From: Candidatus Paceibacterota bacterium | GTDB taxonomy: Bacteria > Verrucomicrobiota > Verrucomicrobiia > Limisphaerales > UBA8199 | Direction of reading: 5' to 3' | Assembly (NCBI GenBank): GCA_035452965.1 | Contig: DAOTCE010000008.1 | Span: forward strand, 62,001 to 126,000 | Length of the DNA: 64,000 bases | Shown: piece after piece, positions 52,375-59,193 of the stretch | Numbering within the stretch: position 1 is the first letter of the stretch | How the letters are laid out: each line of letters starts with the position of its first letter | Position numbers and translations under genes: made by a program | Notes under the pieces: generated by a model | Database searches by the model: none | Seen by the model: only the letters and a program-made list of their open reading frames with translations | Told to the model about the DNA's origin: nothing

Positions 52375-53667
52375 ATGAAAAGCCAGCCTTTCACCCGCCG
52401 CGCATTCCTCAAGACCGCTGCCGCCGCAGGAGCGGCGGTCGCCTTTCCAACCATTGTCCCCACGAGCGTGTTCGGGCGGAACGCGCCCAATAGTCGCATC
52501 AGCATGGGATTGGTCGGCATGGGGCTGATGATGGGGTCGCACCATCACATCATGCTCGGGCGCGCAGAAGCGCAGGTGGTGGCAGTGTGCGACGTGGACC
52601 GCGGCCGGCGCGAGCGGGCCAGGACCCAAACCGAGAAGTCTTACGCGGCGCCAAAGGCCAGCGGCGCTTACAAGGGCTGCGACGCTTACAACGATTACGA
52701 GCGCGTTATGGAGCGCGCGGACATTGACGCCGTGGTCGTGGCCACGCCGGACCATTGGCACGCAATGATTTCGGTGGCGGCGATGCGGAGCGGCAAGGAT
52801 GTTTATGTGCAGAAGCCCATGACGCTCACGGTCCAGGAGGGCCGCCTGATGAGCGACGTCGCCCGGCAATACGGGGCGATATTACAGGTGGGTTCCCAGC
52901 AGCGTTCCGAGCGCGCTTTTCGCAAGGCGTGTGAGATCGTCCGCAACGGCTGGATCGGCAAGGTCCACACCATCTACACGCACATAGGTGAATTCCCGCC
53001 CGCCCAGACGCTGCCGGAGGAGCCCATCCCCGACGGCTTCGACTATGACCGATGGCTGGGGCCGACGCCCTGGTATCCCTACCACAAGAAGCGGGTCGAG
53101 GGCAATTACGGTGGCGGCTGGCGCTGCTTCTGGGAATACGGCTCACGCAAGAACGGCGATTGGGGCGCGCACCACTTCGACATTATTCAATGGGCGCTCG
53201 GCATGGACGATTCCGGTCCGGTTAAGTTCATCCCCAAAGGACTCGAGGGCGCCGAGTATCAATCCCACGTTTACGCTGACGGCACGCGGGTCTGGAAGAA
53301 CCATCCGGTGAAGAGCGGTCAGATGATCCAGTTCATCGGCGAGTCGGGCGAGGTGCTGGTCAGCCGTGGCGACCGACTGGACACAACCCCCGCCGAGCTA
53401 AAGAACCGGCCACTGGCTCCCGGCGACATTCACCTCTACGAATCATACGATCACGAGGGAAACTGGCTGGATTGTATTAAGAGCCGCAAGCCACCCATCT
53501 GCCCGGCTGAGATCGGGCATCGCACCGCAACTATCTGCCACCTGAACGGCATCGCCGAACGGCTCGGCCGGCCTATCAAGTGGGACCCGGTGAAGGAGGA
53601 AATCATAGGTGACGCCGCAGCCAGCCGCTGGCTGGATCGCCCGCGTCGCACCCCATACGTAATATGA
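52375..53667 (+). CDS. Tat-exported Gfo/Idh/MocA-family oxidoreductase
   Basis: 430 aa from ATG 52375; ATG 52354 is an alternative. The Tat signal TRRAFLKTAAAAGAAVAFPT has twin Arg at 8-9. A Rossmann start, ISMGLVGMGLMMGSHHHIML, follows, then VVVATPDHWHAMISVAAMRSGKDVYVQKP with the usual Lys-Pro, and the C-terminal EYGSRKNGDWGAHHFDIIQWALGMD typical of the Verrucomicrobia/Planctomycetes periplasmic group. Uses NAD(P) to oxidise or rearrange sugars; may act with DUF1080 hydrolases. The HEAT-repeat gene follows 122 bases later. Confidence 0.9.
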   Translation: MKSQPFTRRAFLKTAAAAGAAVAFPTIVPTSVFGRNAPNSRISMGLVGMGLMMGSHHHIMLGRAEAQVVAVCDVDRGRRERARTQTEKSYAAPKASGAYKGCDAYNDYERVMERADIDAVVVATPDHWHAMISVAAMRSGKDVYVQKPMTLTVQEGRLMSDVARQYGAILQVGSQQRSERAFRKACEIVRNGWIGKVHTIYTHIGEFPPAQTLPEEPIPDGFDYDRWLGPTPWYPYHKKRVEGNYGGGWRCFWEYGSRKNGDWGAHHFDIIQWALGMDDSGPVKFIPKGLEGAEYQSHVYADGTRVWKNHPVKSGQMIQFIGESGEVLVSRGDRLDTTPAELKNRPLAPGDIHLYESYDHEGNWLDCIKSRKPPICPAEIGHRTATICHLNGIAERLGRPIKWDPVKEEIIGDAAASRWLDRPRRTPYVI

Positions 53668-53789
53668 GCCTCCCCCAATCCGCCATTTCCGGCCGCCAGG
53701 ATGATCGCGGCCAGCCTAACCAACCGCCGCCGGGAGGCAGGGGCTGTTTCTGACTACCTGCCCGGAGACGAAATTATGAAGCAAGTCTT

Positions 53790-55898
53790 ATGATAACTGA
53801 GGTGGCTTTCGCACGATGGCGAAGCGCCCAGGCTCGCCTTGGGTGGCGCAGCATTCGAGTCTGGGGATTTCTCTTCCTCAGCATGACCACGCTGCCAGCC
53901 GTTGCGGGCGTGGAGCAAACGGTCACCGACCTCCTGCCCAGGCTCGCCGCCGCCAAGGTGGAAGACCGCTATGACGCGCAAATGGAATTGCAGGCCTTGG
54001 CGGCCAATGCCGCCCGTCCCGGCGCGGAATCTGAGCGCGCCGAACTGGCCGGAGTCCTTACCGCTAAAGCCACCGACGCAGCAGTGCCTCAGCCGGCGCA
54101 GGTTTGGGTCGTGCGCCAGCTTGAGTATATCGGCGCGGCGGAATCGGTCGCAGCGCTGGCGGCATTGCTCGATGGTTCGGACGTGGAGTTGAAGGAATGT
54201 GCACGACGGGCTCTGGAGAAGAATCCTGACTCGACGGCGGGCGACCGCTTGCGCGCGGCGCTCCAGCGGGGCGGCGAGGTCAACTGGAGGATAGGACTCA
54301 TTCAGTCGCTCGGGGAGCGCCGGGACAGCCGCGCGGTTGAGCTCATAAGCGGTGAACTGAGCGGCAAGGAGACCGCCCCTGTTGCAGCTTCCGCACTGGG
54401 AAAGATCGCCGACGCTCAAGCGGTGAGCGCGTTGTGGAGGGCCTACGACAGAGGCGTTGTCGGTGCCGCCGACGGATTGGTCATGGCCGGCAACCGCCTC
54501 CTCTCGGACGGCGTTGGCGATCCTTCGGCCCAGGCCGTCTTCAAGCGGCTTTATCTGGGCGGCGCCAGGCAGGCAAGCGCCAGGGATCCGATTGCGCCGG
54601 TTCAGGTGCGCGCGGCCGCTCTGATCGGCTGGGCCAAGGCCGATCCGCACACGGCCCGGCCCTATATCGAGGCGGCCCTGCGACTGCAGCAGCCGGAACT
54701 GCAGCTTGCGGCGGTATCCGCGGCCACAGCCGCTTTTGAAAAGGCTAAGGTCGGCCCCTTTCTTGTGCCTCTGTTGCCGGGACTTCCATCCACCGCCAAG
54801 ACCTATGCGTTGCGGGTGCTCGACGCTTCCGCCGAGAAAGAGATCATCGCCGCCGCGAGCGACCCGGACGAATCGGTGCAGTTGGCCGCGCTCGAACGGC
54901 TCGGCCAGATTGGCAGTGCGGCCAGCATCCCGGTGCTGTTCCAGACCGCTGTCGCCGGTTCGGCCAGCGCGCGGAGGACAGCTGCGGGCGCGCTCGCGAG
55001 CATCTCCGACCGCAACGCCGGCGCGGCTATTGGCAAACTGGCCGGAGCAGGCGGCAGCCGGTCGCGCGCCGTGGCGATGGAGGCTTTGGCAGCAAGGAAC
55101 GACAAGACGGCTGCGCCCGCGTTGCTGAAGTACGCAGGAGAACCCGACCCTGCGGTGAGCGCCGCGGCATGCGCCGCCCTGGCCAGGTTGGGAACCGACA
55201 GCGAACTGGATGGCTTGATTCAGCTTGTGCTGGCAGGCCGAGCAGCCGGCGCCGCGCCTGCCTTGCAGGCCGTTGCCGGCCGCACCACGGACAAGGCCGC
55301 CGCCGCTCAGAAGTTGATTGCCCAGGCACAAGCCGCCGCGCCGACACAGTTGGCTCCGCTCCTGGAGGTGCTCGCGGTGCTGGGCGAAGAAGAAGCTCTT
55401 GGCGCCGTCTCCAGTTTCGTGAACAGCAGCAAAGCAGAAATCAAAGATGCTGCGATTCGCGCCTTGGCTAACTGGCCGGATTTTGCCGCCAACAAGGAGC
55501 TTCTGGCAGTGGCTGCTGATCCCAACACGACGCGTACCCACAATGTGCTGGCCGTCCAGGCCGTCGCGCGGCTGGTAAAAGCGGCGGACAGAGAGCCGCC
55601 CGGGGCTCGCGTGGAGGTTGCGCTTTCCGCGCTGAATGCCGCCCGGCGCGACGAGGAGAAGAAGCTGCTGCTGTCTGCGCTTGCCTCGGTGCCAGACAAG
55701 AAGGCGGCGGACGCGATCAAACCCTATTTGCGCGATCCGCAGTTCCAGCAGGAAGCCGGCCTCGCCGCCATGACCCTGGCCGAGGCGTTGCGCAAACCCG
55801 ACCGGCCGGCAGCCAGGGACCTGGCTCGGGCGGTGAAAGATGCCAACCTCTCCGACGAGCTAAACCGGAAAGCCAACGCGTTGTTGAACAAGAACTGA
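53790..55898 (+). CDS. Secreted HEAT-repeat protein
   Basis: 702 aa. Signal peptide-like start (IRVWGFLFLSMTTLPAVAGV ends about residue 40), then Ala/Leu-rich helical pairs throughout: SVAALAALLDGSDVELKECARRAL, AVSALWRAYDRGVVGAADGL, SIPVLFQTAVAGSASARRTAAGALASI and so on, about 30-35 residues each. HEAT solenoids in this phylum accompany sugar or sorbosone-type dehydrogenases; here the neighbour is the Gfo/Idh/MocA enzyme. Likely a periplasmic binding scaffold. No enzymatic motif seen. Converges on the Thr-Asn repeat gene, 19 bases apart. Confidence 0.82.
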   Translation: MITEVAFARWRSAQARLGWRSIRVWGFLFLSMTTLPAVAGVEQTVTDLLPRLAAAKVEDRYDAQMELQALAANAARPGAESERAELAGVLTAKATDAAVPQPAQVWVVRQLEYIGAAESVAALAALLDGSDVELKECARRALEKNPDSTAGDRLRAALQRGGEVNWRIGLIQSLGERRDSRAVELISGELSGKETAPVAASALGKIADAQAVSALWRAYDRGVVGAADGLVMAGNRLLSDGVGDPSAQAVFKRLYLGGARQASARDPIAPVQVRAAALIGWAKADPHTARPYIEAALRLQQPELQLAAVSAATAAFEKAKVGPFLVPLLPGLPSTAKTYALRVLDASAEKEIIAAASDPDESVQLAALERLGQIGSAASIPVLFQTAVAGSASARRTAAGALASISDRNAGAAIGKLAGAGGSRSRAVAMEALAARNDKTAAPALLKYAGEPDPAVSAAACAALARLGTDSELDGLIQLVLAGRAAGAAPALQAVAGRTTDKAAAAQKLIAQAQAAAPTQLAPLLEVLAVLGEEEALGAVSSFVNSSKAEIKDAAIRALANWPDFAANKELLAVAADPNTTRTHNVLAVQAVARLVKAADREPPGARVEVALSALNAARRDEEKKLLLSALASVPDKKAADAIKPYLRDPQFQQEAGLAAMTLAEALRKPDRPAARDLARAVKDANLSDELNRKANALLNKN

Positions 55899-55917
55899 TG
55901 CCCGGCGGCCGGCAGGG

Positions 55918-56907
55918 TTACTTCTTCACCCAAAGGTACTGCTGGACGACCGCATCGCGCAGCGTCACGACCAGCGTGCCGCGTGCAACCAGAGGAGGGT
56001 TGTCGTCATTGGCCTTCAGGCGGGCTTCGACCTTGTATTTGCCGAGTGGAAGCTGCCGTTTAATCTCCTGTTCCTGGCCAAAGAGGAAGACGGCTCCATC
56101 CTCTCGCTCGACACGCCAGTTCTGAACTTGCAGCGGATTTGCAGTCTGGCCAGTCCACCTGACTCTCAATCGCACCTCGACCAGATCGTTGGCCGGAGGC
56201 CGGGAAGTCCGGGCGGCTTCGATGGCCAGCGGGCCGGTCCAATCAACAGAGGGCGCGGGGAATCCAGGTTCGGTCAAGGCTGCCTGCGGTGGAACAGGTT
56301 CGCTTTGCGCCGACACTGCGGCTGCCGCCCGGGCGGGCATATCCACCTGAATGAAATTGGTAACCGGTTGTGAGAGCCAGTTGGTTTTGAACAGAACCAC
56401 CGTCTCCCAGTTGGTCAAGCTGAGCGTGCTCCAATTAGTTTGATAGTTGTTGACGATGTTGGTTTGGAGCAGAGTGACGGTCACCGGATTGATCTGCGTC
56501 TTCTCAATCCGGTTGGTGCGATACTCGACTACCGTGTTAGTCCAGATGGCATCCACCACCACGTGGTTGGTGACCCGCCGCATATTCCAATTGGTATGAA
56601 AGGAAACCGCGTAGTTGGTCTGAAATGCGTCCACGACTACCCGGTTGGTCTCAGTGCGCAGCACGTGATTGGTGGCGTACACGTTGAAAACGTTTGTCCG
56701 CAGATGCGTGACCCAGTTGGTGTGGTACTCGTTGACAAAGTGATTGACGGGCATCGTCAATTCGATAACGTTCGTGATCCAGCGGTCAGACCAGTTTGTG
56801 CGCGTTATGTTCGCTTCCGCACCCGCCAGAGAGGATTTGGAGACCCATAACACCAGGCTTACTGTGAAAACACGCGCCAACCCTACAAGAGCTGAATTGC
56901 CAATCAT
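55918..56907 (-). CDS. Secreted Thr-Asn repeat protein (26-residue, 10+8+8 superrepeat)
   Basis: 329 aa with a signal peptide (1-30, ARVFTVSLVLWVSKSSLAGA). Residues about 36-185 carry sixteen Thr-Asn pairs. From residue 88 the Asn positions step 10, 8, 8, 10, 8, 8, 10, 8, 8, 10, 8: an exact 26-residue triplet repeat, with hydrophobic or beta-branched residues between (RVVVDAFQTNYAVSFHTNW). A triangular beta-solenoid is a natural model. A Pro/Ala linker (about 190-230) leads to a beta-sandwich end (VRLRVRWTGQTANP ... LPLGKYKVEARLKAND). I know no named family. Likely adhesive or structural; inference. Confidence 0.72.
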   Translation of the reverse strand: MIGNSALVGLARVFTVSLVLWVSKSSLAGAEANITRTNWSDRWITNVIELTMPVNHFVNEYHTNWVTHLRTNVFNVYATNHVLRTETNRVVVDAFQTNYAVSFHTNWNMRRVTNHVVVDAIWTNTVVEYRTNRIEKTQINPVTVTLLQTNIVNNYQTNWSTLSLTNWETVVLFKTNWLSQPVTNFIQVDMPARAAAAVSAQSEPVPPQAALTEPGFPAPSVDWTGPLAIEAARTSRPPANDLVEVRLRVRWTGQTANPLQVQNWRVEREDGAVFLFGQEQEIKRQLPLGKYKVEARLKANDDNPPLVARGTLVVTLRDAVVQQYLWVKK

Positions 56908-57056
56908 AATCTCATTTATGAGTTAGCAGGCCACATGCCAAGCGGATGCGGTGTAAGTGTAGCGTCCACAGGTAGTTAGGAGTCATTCCCGGGACGAGCA
57001 GGTCCCCCTGCCATACATCAAACCGGGGGTGCCAAATGCTCCTGAGCGGCTTGGCA

Positions 57057-57076
57057 TGCGCCGGAAGCCCGGCGCA
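57057..57076. repeat. Hairpin, 8-bp arms
   Basis: TGCGCCGG (57057-57064), loop AAGC, CCGGCGCA (57069-57076). Lies between two minus-strand genes, past the stop of the 105-aa gene, so it may end that transcript. Confidence 0.5.
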
Positions 57077-57134
57077 CACCAAAACCAGGCGGAAGAGCGG
57101 TAGGCTCAGGGATCGCCCGCCACTGCTGGTCAAT

Positions 57135-57452
57135 TCAGCGTTTCGACGACTTTCGTTTCCGCTGTTGGGCTTGAAGCTTGGGAGGTCGAGCGGATTTTGG
57201 CCTGGCAGCTTGCCTGGCCGCAGGTTTCGGAGCGGTCTTCTCGTGGATTACCTGCCGCATCCGGTCGAGGTTTTTGTCAATCTCGACCCTGGCCCGGGTG
57301 ATGCCTTTCTGGCTGAGGTTGATGGCGTCGGCCAGGAAAGAGCATCCCTTCTGAATGGCCGCCGGGTAGCTGCCATCCTTCATCTCGATTCCCTTGGCTT
57401 TGAGGAATTGGCTGAGGTAGTCGTAAAGTTCTTCTTTTTGTATTCGTTTCAT
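57135..57452 (-). CDS. Small helical protein with histone H1-like basic tail
   Basis: 105 aa from ATG 57452, with AGGA 8 bases upstream; a longer start at 57488 lacks such a site. Residues 1-70 are helical (KRIQKEELYDYLSQFLKAKG, ARVEIDKNLDRMRQVIHEK). Residues 73-105 are Lys/Arg/Pro/Ala/Gln only (APKPAARQAARPKSARPP, then QRKRKSSKR), like the tails of bacterial histone H1-like and AlgP-type proteins. Probably DNA- or RNA-binding. Single gene. Confidence 0.62.
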   Translation of the reverse strand: MKRIQKEELYDYLSQFLKAKGIEMKDGSYPAAIQKGCSFLADAINLSQKGITRARVEIDKNLDRMRQVIHEKTAPKPAARQAARPKSARPPKLQAQQRKRKSSKR

Positions 57453-57624
57453 ACGCAATCCTGTTCCGGTGTTCGCCCGCAGCATCACCTACCTGTGACC
57501 AGGGGGCAATTACACAACCCGGTCAGGTTTGTAATTTCGGGCTCAGCCGTGGATTGCAGGAAGCCACGTTTGCGCGACTGCCCCATTACGCCCGGGCACA
57601 AGGCGACCGAGTTCAGCTTCCCTG

Positions 57625-58962
57625 CTAAACCCGACGCGGCTGAATGCTCACGGAGGGTGCTGCCGCGGCGCGTGAATACCGGGAGAAGGCAACCCCCTCA
57701 ATCTCAACCAGCAAATCGGGCCGGCAAATGTCCGCCACCGCGTAAATGACCGGCACCCCACCAAAGCGCTGCTCACAGATGGCCCGGCATCTGGGCAGGT
57801 CCTCGGGACGCTTGAGATAGACGCGGATCTTGGCCAAGTCGCGAAGGCTGGCGCCGGCGCCTTCGAGACCGTGCTGACTGAAGTTCTCCTTCGCAATCAA
57901 TCGTTCGATGTTGTCAATCGTCTGCTCGGTTTGCTTTTCGGGGTCGCCCGGGTAGCAGGTCTCGGAGTCAACGATGCTGGCGGTACCGGAAACCCAGGTG
58001 GTGAGGCAGTCCCCCAGCATTAGGGCAACGGCGCGCGAGAATTTCGGGCTCTGCGATGAGTACCTCGCGTCGTAGGCGTAAGCCGGGGTTTGCCGGGGAT
58101 TCTCCAGCGGGAGCAGCACAATATCGTCGCGCGGGGTCTCCAGCGCAACACAGCTCATTACGAGTCCGCGGCCACCCATGCCAATGCCGGTGCTGGCCGG
58201 GTAAACGCCCTGCGCCGCCGCCGGGGCCAGCGAGCTGCAGCGAAAGCGAACCCCGCGGTAGTAGTCCGACCGCGCACGGTTTAGTTCCTGATAGCGCCCG
58301 ACCTTGCCCTCGGGCCTGGTAATGCCGCCCAGGTAGAACCACGTGCGGACTAGGTGTTGGAAACCGCTGCCGGCTTCGGCCAGCGCGGCACGGGTGTGTT
58401 CCAGGACATCGAGCGTTTGCGCATAGACTCCCCGGGATGCGGAGGTCGGCTTGAAGCCGGCGCAGTAGATCCAGCGCACGCCGTCGTAGGCGACCGAAAG
58501 CGTGCGTGAGCCGAAGTGCTCGACGCGGACTGAATCACCTCCGATTGCCCAGGCCTCAAGAGCCAAAGCAGCGCCGTTGCAAGGCGGTTGCAGAATGAAA
58601 TTGGCTACGGGCGCGTTGGAGTTGAAGAGGTCGGAGAGAAGTTCCTCGAAGGCCGGCTGGTCGCGGAGGTTCTTGAGGAAGACCGTCAGGACGGTGACCA
58701 CCATTGTCTCGGGCTGACGCTCAAGCACGGCTTGCAGCGCCGCCAGCACCTCGCGGGCCTGCTCGCGAAATACGCCTCTTCGCCGGGGAGTAACCATAAT
58801 GGCCACCCGCACAGAATCGCCCAAATCTACGCGCGAATGCATCAAGTCCACCGTCGTGCCCGGAGCGCCCGCGGCCGCGCCTATGGCCGGTCGCGCAGGC
58901 AGAGCGCGACCGCGCGAAGGTGTCTTAACCTGCGCGCGCTCAGCCGATGAAGTGGCACACAT
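57625..58962 (-). CDS. Two-domain RidA (YjgF/UK114)-like protein
   Basis: 445 aa, about twice a single RidA domain with an extra N-terminal part. The middle (about 150-300) has SRGVYAQTLDVLEHTRAALAEAGSGFQHLVRTWFYLGGI, and the C-terminal part (about 310-435) has SGTASIVDSETCYPGDPEKQTEQTIDNIERLI... GASLRDLAKIRVYLKRPEDLPRCRAICEQRFGG, both RidA patterns; the latter ends VIYAVADICRPDLLVEIEGVAF. Chorismatases (FkbO/Hyg5 type) share such an architecture but are shorter. Whether it deaminates imines or binds chorismate-like acids is unknown. Divergent from fkp. Confidence 0.72.
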   Translation of the reverse strand: MCATSSAERAQVKTPSRGRALPARPAIGAAAGAPGTTVDLMHSRVDLGDSVRVAIMVTPRRRGVFREQAREVLAALQAVLERQPETMVVTVLTVFLKNLRDQPAFEELLSDLFNSNAPVANFILQPPCNGAALALEAWAIGGDSVRVEHFGSRTLSVAYDGVRWIYCAGFKPTSASRGVYAQTLDVLEHTRAALAEAGSGFQHLVRTWFYLGGITRPEGKVGRYQELNRARSDYYRGVRFRCSSLAPAAAQGVYPASTGIGMGGRGLVMSCVALETPRDDIVLLPLENPRQTPAYAYDARYSSQSPKFSRAVALMLGDCLTTWVSGTASIVDSETCYPGDPEKQTEQTIDNIERLIAKENFSQHGLEGAGASLRDLAKIRVYLKRPEDLPRCRAICEQRFGGVPVIYAVADICRPDLLVEIEGVAFSRYSRAAAAPSVSIQPRRV

Positions 58963-59193
58963 AGTCGGTGATGATAGCAGGACGGCTGCCTATCTCAAGG
59001 TACTCGCTCCTTTTATAGACTTATCTTTCCGGCTGTCGGTTTCACAAATAATTGTCGTTTCCGGGTGTTCCTTGCGTTGCGTCTGCTCGCGCCGTTCTGT
59101 GAGTTCTGAAACTTGCTGTTGTTTCGGCGACCTCCTCTGCGCAAATCCGCTCGACAGGCACGGCGGGTCTTTCCCATCATTCCGGCCACAGCT

